A DNA stretch of 64,000 nt from Clytia hemisphaerica (lineage: Eukaryota; Cnidaria; Hydrozoa; Leptothecata; Clytiidae). Below the pieces are notes generated by a model. It did no database searches. It had not been told where the DNA came from and was given only the letters and a program-made list of their open reading frames with translations. The stretch is taken from positions 2,255,001 to 2,319,000 of the forward strand of contig CACVBU010000534.1 in assembly GCA_902728285.1 (NCBI GenBank), read 5' to 3'. A program made the position numbers and the translations under genes. The stretch's first letter is position 1. Every line of letters begins with the position of its first letter. Positions 32,946 to 43,935 of this stretch are shown here, piece by piece.

Positions 32946-33246
32946 AATTTTTACTACACTTTATTTTGCTGGAGAAAGTTTAAAGTTGCCTATCCAGCCC
33001 TTCGTGCTTTACAACTATCTATGGATAATATCCTTAATAAGAAATTGCCAAAATCGTGGTTTTGTGCAAATCCGTGCAAAAATTGCGATGGCTTAAAGCA
33101 AGACATCTAGTTATTCGGGCTTTTTAAATCAATGGTTATAATATTTCTGCTTCATAGAAATAAAATTAATAATATAATTTTTTAAGGCGAAAGAACGTCC
33201 GTACAGACCAATGTTGAATCTCCAGATATATATATATTTTGGCCAG

Positions 33247-36200
33247 ATGTCCTGCTAACGATCAGCAGCTAATGTATAGTGAAATTCGTCTAGAGGACAT
33301 CAAAGAATTTTCAAAGAACCCGGCCGTCTTAAACGGAGTAAAAGTCAAAGACAACCTGAGATTTTTCAAAGGTAAATAAGTTTTGATTTTTGGCGACCCG
33401 ACCTCTACTCATCTATTTCTTTCCAGAATGGCGGAGGAGGGGGTTGGAATAAAATGTCCTAGGTGGAAAATTTTAAACTAATTAGCGGGGGAGGGGGAGG
33501 ACGCTTATTAAATACCCGAGAGAACTTACGCCATATTAATGGAGTCTTGACTTTAACTTCTTAGGTGACGCTCCTGCATGTCAATTAGAGATCGGACACC
33601 AGAAAGGAGGAGATTTTTTCTGCTGGGGTTGCGCTATGTATGCGAACAACTACGTGATGGCAGCGAAAAATTTAAGAATACAAGAACGGATTGATAAACT
33701 GACACTGACATGGTAGGGAGAAGACAAAAAGTTCGTGTGTTTGTTCGTTTTTTATGGAGAATCTTTTAACGCTTATGTTTTTAAAGCGAGCAAAATTTGA
33801 TCGAGAGATCGACCTGAGCCTAGATATGCTTATCACAGTGAATTATAAGCCCGAAGGGCTAGAATCGAATCTCCTTGGTAGGATTTGAAGCCAACAATTC
33901 CTACCAAAGTTGCGCGGCCCGCCTGGTTTTTACACAAATGGCAGATTGAAACTAAAATTTACCGCTAAATTTCGAAAAAAATTTCACTCGAAAACAAAAG
34001 AATTGCTAGATTCAATCCGTCGTCAAAAACACGGCGCATATTTTAAGGCTTCACTTTTTCTTGCCTGAGAAAGGTTAGAGATTTGATTATTATACTTCAA
34101 TGGCTTTTTAACAGGGGTGTAGGAAAAAACAAAAATTTACGACTGGAATTTATTTTCATTTTATACGTACTCTAAAAAGTGTGTCAACGAACAAAAGTCG
34201 AGTTTCCTGGCGAGGATCGATCGTGACCAAATCGCTTCTGAGTTGATTCAACGCGATATCAAGTATGCAGATGGGGAACTGAAACCATCTCTCCTATTCA
34301 AATTGGTCGAAGAGATGGCAGGAATCCAACGTTTGCCAGCCCTAATGTTCCATGTCCCTCAACGAACACTGAAAGAATGTAATTTAGATCGGTATGAGGT
34401 AGTTCCAATCGAGCCATTACATGCCATTAAGGGCCATATCGCCAATCTCTACGAACTGCTACCGGGCACGCTGAGCAGAAATGAAAATAGTCTCTTGCAG
34501 GATGCAATAGACGTGTCGTTCAAAAAAGACACGAAGACTGGAGCCGTCTATCGAAAGAGCCTTGTTGATGTATGTGGCTTGGTTTACCACAAGATCGATC
34601 CAGATGTTTACGAGCTACTTTTGCAACTGGTTGAAATCCAGGAAATCATTTATTCAAACGAGGCCAATCGGACCAGCTCGCGAATCTTTCGGTACCACAA
34701 CACGGCGTTCTTGCACGCACTAGCTGTCAAGAGAATTCTGCCACAACCAAGTAAGATAAAGAAGAAGATGACAACTCGTAAACTTCATGGTCAATACTTT
34801 CACTCATTAACTGGGCATGGTCCAATGCTATATCGTATCGTCTCTTTACCATCTGTGAATGCCGAGGACGAAGAACGAGTTTTTCATCCGTTGAAGAAAT
34901 TAGCCGTGATTGCGTCAAATCATCATCCTGACAATGTTCTTCTGAACTTGTTCATCAGGTATCAAGTCAGAGGTGATTTCCATGCAGAGTTGACCTATGG
35001 TGAAAACATCGAGCATGAAAAATACGTCAGCACAAACAAAGATATGCTACCGTCCTTCAAAGGTTCCCTGGTTTCATTTGAAGTGATCGAGTCAATGCCA
35101 TGGACATATCAATTACACCTTGAAGGAATTGCTGATTTTTTACTTAATGAAAACTCATGGTCGGAAACTAAGAAGGGGATCTTATTTCACGATTTAGACG
35201 TGAATTTGTTCAAAGAAAAGGAGATTCATCATTTCAGGTATCGAGATAATGGAACTTTTTTTACGGACGGTTTTAGAAAGGCTACTCTCGGTTACCTAGT
35301 AAAAGTCCCTCCCCCGCTAATTCATTATTCAAAAAATTTCCAATGGGGAATTTTCATTCCAACCTCCCGCTCTTTTTTATTTTTGGCATTTCTTCCATTT
35401 AGCAAAATACGAGACACGATCTTTTTTTAACAATACTACACAGCTTCTAAATTAAAACGTTTTTTTTTTTGCTTAATATAGACAAAAGCATGTAGTCCCT
35501 TCTTTTTTTATTCTACTTTTATTGAAATTTTCCACCCCCTGTTCTGTTCAAGATTTTAATGAGATGCCTTTCAAAGTATACTTTTTGTTGTATAGATTAT
35601 ATTGCAAAAACAAAAAAACAAAAACAAGAAACGGGTCATATTGTTCTTTTTTCTCCAGATCTTTCACAGTGAGCGAAGAAAGACAGTATGTTAAAGATTG
35701 TTGGGAGAAGTTAAAGATGCAGCGACAGGATCGAATCCCCGCGTTCGTCATTATAGATGAAGAAGGGGAAAAGACACTGCTTCACATTTTAGGACAAAAG
35801 AACCCACATAAAGAGGCAAGTTTGATTTGTTTAGGAGGCAACCATTTCAGTAAAAACTAAGTCAAAAATACAAGCTTGATTGATTCAAAACAACTTTAAA
35901 AGTCCATTCGATTTAAATGTGCACTTAATCTTTTTTGCTGGCCATTTTTCAACAAATGCTCCAATCCTAACATATCATATACCATTGGAAAGATAATAAA
36001 GAACACTATAATTTTTGCGGAAAATAATTCAAATAATTTTATAAAGTGATGATAAAAATGAAATTCAATGACAAAATTGTCATTTCAGATTCCTCTAACA
36101 TCTACACCAAACAAATCCAGCAAAAAAAAAACAAGAAAGGGTAAATAAAAAATACATTTCTGATTATTACATTATACAAGCAAGCACGTTTTTGATATTA

Positions 36201-37450
36201 TTAGAACAGACTAAAAAGAATAGTTCGCCTAAAAAATAGCACTGTTTTCCTTATCATTTTTGTCAGGTCATGAAAATCAAATCGAAATAAGCATGGAACA
36301 ATCCCACATAAATGGAAGTGAAATTCAAGACAGTGTGGACATTGACTCAGAATTGAAAGAGGGTATGAAGATTACAAACAAAAAGTTCCTGTTTTCACTT
36401 GCTATCCAATATCATTGTAGAAAGTAGTACAAGCTTTGAATTTTAAAGAACTTCGCTCTACTGAAATTTTTTTGTAATTGGGTATAATTATTATCTATAA
36501 AAATTATTTTAAGGATCAACATTAGATTCATTCAGACAAGGAATGGCTGGCATGGGGATCAAGAACACCTCAATTATAACATGCGAAGGTAAATATTTAC
36601 CTTTTCCCCTTACATTTGCTGTGTACCAACTGTATCCTTGTCTGTCCAGATAATTGCACCTAAAATAATAGCAATAATGTGATACTTATTTTTCCTTAGA
36701 TGAACAAATCGGTGCTGCTGAACAAATCAAATGTACTGAGTTGGATGTAGTCTGCAAATGTTGCCAGAAAGCAGTTTGTACCGAACAAGGTAGCTAAGCA
36801 GAGCTAAGAGTTTTTCAATTGTAAAGCCTAAAATTCAAGAGTCTGTTTTGGTCCCAAAACGAATTCTGCTTTAGATTTTATGTGAATTTGACAAAGAAAA
36901 AAATTTCCAATTTTACCTGTTTTAACTGGGTCCTCAAAGTCACACAATGCTGAAACTGTAGATCGTCCCACCCATACAAACACGCCTGCAGGAAAAGACG
37001 AAGAAGGTAGGTTAATTTTTTGAGACACTGGTTGTTTCACTATCATCTAAATTAAAAAATTCCAATAAAAATTTGAAACAACATATTGATAATGAGACTC
37101 ATTATTTTTTAGATGAACCTGAAGTTTACTTGGTGAGAAGAGAAACAAAAACAAAAACAGGACAAGCGTTAAGATTGGAATTTCCTAAATTAGAGAAAGA
37201 TATTATAAGTTACGAAGAACTAAGGAAGAAGTTTGAAAAAAACAATGATATTTACAAAAAAGATCTTCAGAACGTAGCAGCACAGTGGGAGGTACGAATT
37301 GTTGTAAAGCTTGGCGAGGCAAAGAAAAGCTTAAAAAAATTTGAAGAGAGGACCATCGAGACATACACACCAAATTTGAACAATGAGTATGTGAAATTAA
37401 AAAATAATGTTAAGGCTCTAATGGCACTAAAGAGACATTTTTCTAAATAA
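33247..37450 (+). CDS. Ten-exon gene of unknown function with Cys motif and SAP-like segment
   Basis: Exons inferred from splice consensus and phase: about 33247-33371, 33565-33712, about 34123-35237, 35659-35815, 36089-36140, 36267-36362, 36514-36588, 36700-36789, 36962-37006, 37113-37450 (TAA). The first two exons join in frame to give RFFKGDAPACQLEIG and FFCWGC. The large exon has a helical DRDQIASELIQRDIKYADGE..RLPALMF segment that recalls a SAP-like fold, then PIEPLHAIKGHIANLYELLP. It joins exon 4 as HHF-R-SFTVSEERQYVKDCW. Exons 6-9 are 96, 75, 90 and 45 nt, all phase 1 to 1. The last exon is a K/E-rich helix. The intron after exon 4 uses GC-AG. The joint between exons 2 and 3 is unresolved and may hide damage. 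The family looks like an uncharacterised one I associate with cnidarian and other invertebrate genomes; I assign no function. Confidence 0.7.
33795..34050. repeat. Dispersed structured repeat, copy B
   Basis: It has AAGCCC-GAA-GGGCTAGAATC, then TTGGTAGGA and TCCTACCAAAG separated by a 17 nt loop, then GAAAACAAAAGAATTGCTAG, paralleling copy A. The first stem keeps pairing although its bases differ. It lies in the intron before the large exon of the 33-37 kb gene. Confidence 0.5.
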
Positions 37451-37650
37451 ATCAATTTTTAAATATATCAATTAATTTTGTATTTATATGTTCCAAATTA
37501 GTTACTTATATAATTATTATTTATATTTATATATTTAAATATTTACTTTTAATCTATAAACTTCACTTTTAGTTTACTAGATTGGTATTTTCACTATGAG
37601 GGACTTTACATACAAAATTCAGCAAAATTCTTCAAACAATTTTCAAGTTC

Positions 37651-38455
37651 AAGGTCACCTTGGTGGCTAGAACAAGCATGGCCATTTCAATGCCTAGCTC
37701 AGTTTTTTTCTTCATGTACTTCAAGTATAACTTTCCTTGATTATTCATTTGTTTCTTACATAAATCATGATGTACATATTAGAATTTCAATATTTACTTT
37801 TAGTTTTATAATTTCATACTTTGTTTTGTGTCACTTATTTTTACTTTCAAAATAGTTTAATATTGGTTGCATTTTCACTTTGAAGTGAGACTTTGAGATA
37901 CAAAATTCCACAAGAATTCTTTCAGCTATTTTTCAAGTTCAAGGTCACCTTGGTGGCTATAACAAGCATGGCCATTTCAATGGCTAGCTCAGTTTTTTTC
38001 TTCATGTACTTCAAGTATAACTTTCCTTGATTATTCATTTGTTTCTTACATAAATCATGATGTACATATTGGAATTTCAATATTTACTTTTAGTTTTATA
38101 ATTTCATACTTTGTTCTGTGTCACTTATTTTTACTTTCAAAATAGTTTAATATTGGTTGCATTTTCACTTTGAAGTGAGACTTTGAGATACAAAATTCCA
38201 CAAAAATTCTTTCAGCTATTTTACAAGTTCATGGTCACCTTGGTGGCTAGAACAAGCATGGTCATATCAATGGCTAGCTTGGCATCTTAGATACTACTTC
38301 CGGTTATCTTTTATGTAATTCAAGCATGTAATGATTTCCCTCATTCAATTTCTAACTTTAAGAAATAGCTGGACAAATTGTATGAAATTGTAATATTTAT
38401 CTATCAAATTCAAGGCCACCATGGTGGCTAGAATAGGCAAGGTCATTCTGATGGC
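37651..38455. repeat. 290 bp tandem array sharing the GTGGCTAG core
   Basis: Three full or partial copies start at 37651, 37941 and 38231 (290 bp period), plus a shortened fourth core at about 38411. Each begins AAGGTCACCTTGGTGGCTAG, then AACAAGCATGGCCATTTCAA and TGGCTAGC. The spacer (TTCTTCATGTACTTCAAGTA onward) is nearly identical between copies 1 and 2. It starts about 200 bp after the stop of the ten-exon gene. Confidence 0.9.
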
Positions 38456-39228
38456 TAGATTGACTTTCATATTCAATTTTTATTTCATTTTCATACTCTC
38501 CATATTTATTTATTAGCTTTACGTTGAGAGCTGCTGTGTTCTCTGTAAGATTTATCAAAAACAAAAAAATTTTCAGTGATCGCTTAGATTGCAAAAAACT
38601 ATTTCTCAATATTTTCCTGCAATATTCCCCATAGTATATTACAGTGTGCAACTATCTTAGTTACTTTGGACAGAATGTTCAAAAGTAGACGCAAAGCAAT
38701 TAGTATGAATTTATGGTCTTTGACATAGAAAGTGTCTACTTTTGCATCTATTGTTTCATTTCCAAAACAAATTTAAAACGCATGCGTATATTTTTATTTT
38801 ATATCGTTATTTTTCACAAAACACAAAAAGGAATGAAAACGTAGGGCTGGTACAATCACTTTCGGTCGGGGTTGTGGATGGTGAAATTTGCGGTTCTTTT
38901 TTAATATTGCAAAGTAGGCACTTTTCCCCCTCCTTCTTACAATTGAGACAGAAATCTCAGTAATCTGTGTGCATCTTATCAAAACCTGTTACCTTAATCA
39001 ATTTTGTCTGTTAATTTAATTCTTAAATTTTCTAAAAATTTAAATGCCTGCAACGTGTACTGACCATCTACGATTGGTTATTCCGAAGGTCATAAACTCT
39101 ATTTGTAAGTCAAAAAACAGCCAAAGACCAAAGCACTTTTAAATAATTTCGTAGCAGAATTAAACAGAATTCCTACAATTAACCAGACAATGTCATTCAA
39201 ACGAAACAAACGCAGAATTCATTGAACG
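38456..39228. other. Non-coding stretch
   Basis: Short open frames on both strands (38397-38982) lack motifs. No repeat structure was recognised. Confidence 0.5.
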
Positions 39229-39733
39229 CAATACACCTTATCGGAAATTCCACAAAAACAATAGCGCTAAAATGGATCCGTTGAAATTGGGAGGTAAACA
39301 TAAATGGCAGCGCGAGTAGCGGCGGTATGGCTTGCAATTCATGGAGTACGCTCGCGTAGTATACGGCCCAGCTTCAACACTACATTTCCGTCACGTAAAT
39401 ATACTACATGAATTCCATGCCTGTAAAAAAGTTCCCGCGTAAAACAAGAACTCATTTGCTTATATCTGGCTTGTTTATGTTCCTAAAAATACACTGAATT
39501 TGAAAAAAAACAAACAGAACAAAGCTTTCAAGATGCTAGCAGAAGCTATTAGAAAGAGAAAAACAACAACTTCGGTGGTTCATCAGTTGATTTGGAGGCT
39601 CTTTCGGCACCAATATTTTGGGTGTTTTGTAAGGCTTTTTGCCTGAAAACCGCAATATCGAGCTTTGTTTACCTCCCAAAAAGTGTTGCGTAGCAACAAC
39701 GCGAGGAGGTGGAATTTCCGATAAGGTGTATTG
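39229..39733. mobile_element. TIR element with 25 bp inverted ends, about 505 bp
   Basis: The left end CAATACACCTTATCGGAAAT continues TCCAC, and the right end GTGGA then ATTTCCGATAAGGTGTATTG is its exact reverse complement. GGGAGGTAAACA occurs inside both subterminal regions in mirrored positions. Non-coding; the parent is unknown. Confidence 0.8.
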
Positions 39734-40345
39734 AATATTGCAATTCAATTTTCGAACGTAATCGAATATTGCCCAGAATTTGCTGTTCGATTGCTTCGAT
39801 TACGTTCAATTCTATGAAAAGTACATACGCTCAAAAATGGCAAATATTTGATTCACCCTCCCCCTTGTACGCTTTTGTACGCTTTAAGTGTGCCGCCCCT
39901 TCAGCGTACGTATGCTTTTCAGTACACTCCCCTAACTAAAGTCAAAACTTGAAACTCATGTAACAGTAGAATATGTAGGTATCCAATCGTATTTATAACA
40001 AAGTCTCAAGAAATTAAAAGAATCTAAAAATGAACAAAAATACCAGAGGAGAAATGAAAAATAACCATATTCGATTGCGTTCGACAATCGATTTTCAATC
40101 GGTCGATTGCGTTCAATTTGGTTCGACTGGTTTGATCGTCGATTCCATTCGATTGAGATCGTCTGGGTACTTCTCCTCAAAGGCCCCCTCCCCCTCGTAC
40201 AGACGCTTTTGGTAGTACCCCCTCCCCCTCTCGAGCGTACGTACTTTTTGTTTTGAATCGTCCCATATTTATACATAGTACCCAGGAATCAACCGTTCGA
40301 TTGACAATTATTTAATCGCGTTCGATTGGTTCAATTATTGACACC
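39734..40345. repeat. TTCGATTG-rich degenerate repeat region
   Basis: Clusters of ATTCGATTGCGTTC, CGATTTTCAATCGGTCGATT and similar motifs at 39734-39810, 40068-40170 and 40289-40353 end in CGTCTGG, as does the cluster at 19157-19225. TACGCTT/AGCGTACGTA motifs and C-runs lie between them. Short frames here are low-complexity. Confidence 0.6.
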
Positions 40346-41034
40346 GTCTGGAATATAATTATCCCGTAGCGTACATACATATGGCGTACAACAATGATGC
40401 CTGTCTGCAAAGAATTGAGTCAACCAAAGAGAATCCTCAGACATAAACACTGGGTTGTTTGTTTTGCTTTTCATGGATGGAAATAACTTATTGATTGTAT
40501 CAAGTGAGTCTTGACTTGTTTAAAAGAAAATATTTTGATATGATTGTGGTGGTTTGTCTAATCAAATTATCAGGCACACACCCTAGCTACAATAGCAAGA
40601 CATCACTCTAAATGTCTGACCCGATGCTAAAAGATTAAAGAAAATTACAGAAATTTCCCTTCTCTTAGTGCTTATTTATAGGGAAAGTTTTAACATTTAA
40701 CAGAAAGGGTAAGTAAATATAGAGTCACTAACCTTTAATCTGTGCATCCAAGAAGTTTTCCACTTTCCTTTTACACTTGCATTTGTCCAGATTTCCAAGA
40801 TTAGAAAGAAATTCTACAGACCAAATCAAAATTTACACATTTCGCCCGGGTAGTCTGGGTCGACCTAATGGTTTTTGCCTATTGAATTAATTAACGGGTA
40901 CGCTTCACGGCGGGCGGGCGCGAATGCAAAAATGCGGAGTTACTAATGATATCTCGGCGCCATATTTCCGTAGAGTGTGCAGTTGACATTTACTTTGGAA
41001 AATATTTTTCTTAATTATTTAATCTTTCTTAAAG
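40346..41034. other. Region 5' of the Harbinger exon
   Basis: No clear upstream transposase exon with the first catalytic Asp was found. A GC-rich patch at about 40850-40930 (GGGCGGGCGCG) interrupts AT-rich sequence. Confidence 0.4.
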
Positions 41035-41600
41035 CTATTGTGGATTACCAGGGAAGATTCATCAACTGTTTCACATTATTTCCAGGTTGTGTCCACGACG
41101 CACGTGTATATGCCAATTCGCCGATTGGATATGACATCGATAAAAGACCCCAGGACATAATGTCAGATGATGATTTTTCGATTGGCGATGCTGCATATCC
41201 ACTTTCCGTGAGGATGATAACGCCTTTTCGAATTTCAGACTCAATGACTGCAAAGCAAAAGCGATTTAATTTTACTCAGTCATCAGCTCGATGCGTTGTA
41301 GAAAGGGCTTTTGGTATAATGAAATCTCGTTTTCGTCGACTCCAGTTTATTGATTCCGACAATATCAAAAAAATGTGCTATATTATAATGGCTGGATGTG
41401 TTTTACACAACATGTCTTTTGAATTAAATGAAAAACCCAATGATTTAGAAATACCAACAGGTAACGAACTGAAAACTTTGAGTGCTGATCCAAACGATTG
41501 TGACATTTTTGAGTGTGTTAATGATGATTGTATAACTGTTTTGGGGGTGTCTAAGGAAGATGCCATTAAACGACGACAAACAATAATGAATAAGCTTTGA
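41035..41600 (+). CDS. PIF/Harbinger transposase, C-terminal exon (DDE_Tnp_4)
   Basis: A pyrimidine-rich acceptor (TTTCTTAAAG) precedes an exon reading AIVDYQGRFINCFTLFPGCV then HDARVYANSPIG (second catalytic Asp in HD), GDAAYPLSVRMITPF, NFTQSSARCVVERAFGIMK (catalytic Glu in ERAFG), RFRRL and AGCVLHNM, with an acidic tail ending KRRQTIMNKL and TGA. These are the landmarks of the Harbinger DDE nuclease, which cuts and joins element DNA together with a Myb-like partner. The 5' coding part with the first Asp is not present or not recognised. It could be an active transposon remnant or a domesticated HARBI1-like gene. The frame is intact for the exon. Confidence 0.75.
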
Positions 41601-42103
41601 TATTATTTTGAGTAAAATTAGATGAAATATATTTAGGATTGTTTCAAATTCAGACATTTAATAAATGTAGTTTATTGTTTAAATGCAATGGTATTGAGAT
41701 ATTTTTTTTCAGTTTTCAAACTACAATATATTACACTACAGTTACAGTGGAAAAACAACACTGGAATATAGTTAAAATTTTGATAAGATATCAAGAATAT
41801 TTATAAACTCGTATACAATTGCTATTTTGAATAAAACATTTTTATATTAACATGATTCAAGAAGTTTTAATGAAAATTAATGTTTTGATAATGAAATTAT
41901 ATATTCATATGTATAACTTTATATTGTTTATATGTATATAGGTATAACTTATAATTTGATTCAATAAAAATATGAGAACTCTGCATATTTTAGAGTCTTG
42001 AATTTATTAAAACTAGATTCTTTAGACATAGTTTCATCACACAATGTGACGTTTCTAAACCACAGACAAAAAGGCATCTATGTAAAGCGAGAACGCTTTT
42101 TAT
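41601..42103. other. 3' flank of the Harbinger exon
   Basis: Very AT-rich, with several AATAAA/AATAAAA signals at about 41660, 41830 and 41960 that could serve polyadenylation. No gene. Confidence 0.5.
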
Positions 42104-42595
42104 TCAAGTAAACGAAACAGTTAACATAAACTGGAAATCAAAAGAGAAAAGGTCAATTGGTATTAAAACAAAAGAGACAAAACAATCCTCATCGTCAGTA
42201 TTACTGTTGTTATTATTAATAATGTTATTTTCTTCAATTTTGGGACGACCCATTAACTGTCGTAGAAAGTTCTTTTTTTCTCGGTATGCTGTCTTTTTTG
42301 TTCTGATATCAATTGACAAATTTGGTTCGACTTGTAGGATACGCTGTCAAACTTAGATTTGTGCTCTTTATAAGCCGAAAGTAATGATCTGATTTCAAAG
42401 TCTTTCCAGTTGAACGTATCAAGATAAATAGAGGTTGCGAAGTTTGGGAAGTTTCTTGAGCTTGAGGTTCAGGATCACGAGCAGCTATTTCCGGGGCCAA
42501 AGACGGTGAAAGTGGCTCGTCGTTTTCTTCCTAAGAGGACGAGACCGGAGTCCCATAGATTTGGCTCTCGGAAACATCGTCATCTTCATCAACAA
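42104..42595 (-). pseudogene. Possible broken companion ORF opposite the Harbinger transposase
   Basis: On the minus strand, FVDEDDDVSESQIYGTPVSSS is followed by a TAG and then, in the same frame, EENDEPLSPSLAPEIAARDP, PEPQAQETSQTSQ and a short further segment. A second frame has LRQLMGRPKIEENN, an N-rich run and TDDEDCFV. An acidic/proline linker and a separate short ORF on the opposite strand are what the Myb/SANT-like second ORF of PIF/Harbinger elements often looks like, but no Myb helix is visible. Weak call. Confidence 0.25.
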
Positions 42596-42988
42596 ACCAA
42601 ATAAACAAACACAACAATGAACATACACACATCAAATTTTATAAGAACAGTGAAAAAACTCTCTTGTTGCAAGAAAACTTGTAATTAAGTTCCTTATTTT
42701 CTTTTTTACGTTTTTCCTCTTAGATTTTTCAGTTTTTTTCAGCCATTTTCTGTTCAATTTTCTTGCTTTTTCTTGCTGTTGTCACTTCGCCAGCTAACGT
42801 TTTCTCGAGAACTTCGTTTCTTAGAAATGGCGTCCTAGATAGCTGCGAGGAGGCAGTTCAGGGAATCTCCTTTCTTGTGCATGTGCATTAGGCAATTTTT
42901 TATGCGAAAGCCGCCGATGAACTCCACCGCCGTTACATCTTAAGTTCGCTTTTATTTTACCCATAACTGGTTTCTACCTCCATTTTAG

Positions 42989-43078
42989 AAAAACGAAGAA
43001 AATCTGTGACACTTGAAGATTTGGAAAATATCGAGGAATGCACAACATTCATTTCGTTAAAGATAAACGATGACATTG
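42989..43078 (+). CDS. Possible small exon, unknown protein
   Basis: A CATTTTAG acceptor and a GTACTT donor bracket 90 nt reading KRRKSVTLEDLENIEECTTF and then ISLKINDDI. Composition and splice signals fit an internal exon, but no neighbour could be joined with confidence. Confidence 0.3.
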
Positions 43079-43499
43079 GTACTTTTTAACATTTTTAAAT
43101 TCTTTTCTCTATTATTATTTAGAAGACAAATAAATTCAACCCTCAATTTAGTCGAAAGATTCATTCTCAAGTAGAGTAAAAAATGCAGTCTGCGTTAGTT
43201 TATTTACACGAGAAATACAAATTTGAAACCTAATATTTTTGGTAAAAATAGTTCAAAGGTATTGCTTTGCAACCCTCATTTCGCTAAAAGGTAACAGAGT
43301 CCAATGTGTTTCAGTGGATCATCGCACACTGGGTAACTGGTGTAGACTGGGTTTTGTACTCTATTAACAGTTATATGTATTAATTTTGTGATATTATTAG
43401 TTCCATGACCTTCAACGAGCTGCTGGGTATATTGTAAACAAGTGTCCAGGATTTTCTCCACTTCTCTATTTCCTATCTTCTATTCCACTTCTTTCTGTC

Positions 43500-43935
43500 T
43501 TTGTGGCATTCGTACCAAAGTTATCTTATAATTTTTCTGAACATTCTTTGGAATATCGTCCACAGGTCGCCTCGAATAACCAAATTCAATTAGCAACTCA
43601 TTGTCCTATCCATTTAGCCGCCGAGGCATGGCAGAAAGTGCTGTTGACAGGTTCTTATACCGTGTATTTTACAGACCAAGATTTTCCTGACTCGCTAATA
43701 TACGCTAAAATTAGTCTCGCTGAAATTTCTAGGATTAAATAGTAGGTTGACTTTCTAAAACAAAATTCATATCATCATCCAGGTTTGTATTTTTAATATA
43801 TTTATTGTAAATATTATTGCATTGGATTTTCTTTTACAGGTCTATAGGTACATAAATACACTTCATCCTGTTCAGCCTACATATAATAAAGAAAACCTTT
43901 GGCGGATAATGGGTTTCAAGGATTCAAAATTAAGG
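43500..43935 (+). CDS. Possible exon pair, unknown protein
   Basis: A frame of about 79 codons (43503-43742) reads VPKLSYNFSEHSLEYRP..HLAAEAWQKVLLTGSY. A TTTCTTTTACAG acceptor at about 43841 precedes VYRYINTLHPVQPTYNKENL and WRIMGFKDSKLR, which ends near a GTTTGA donor. No family is recognised and the joint between the two is unresolved. It could be unrelated fortuitous frames. Confidence 0.25.
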
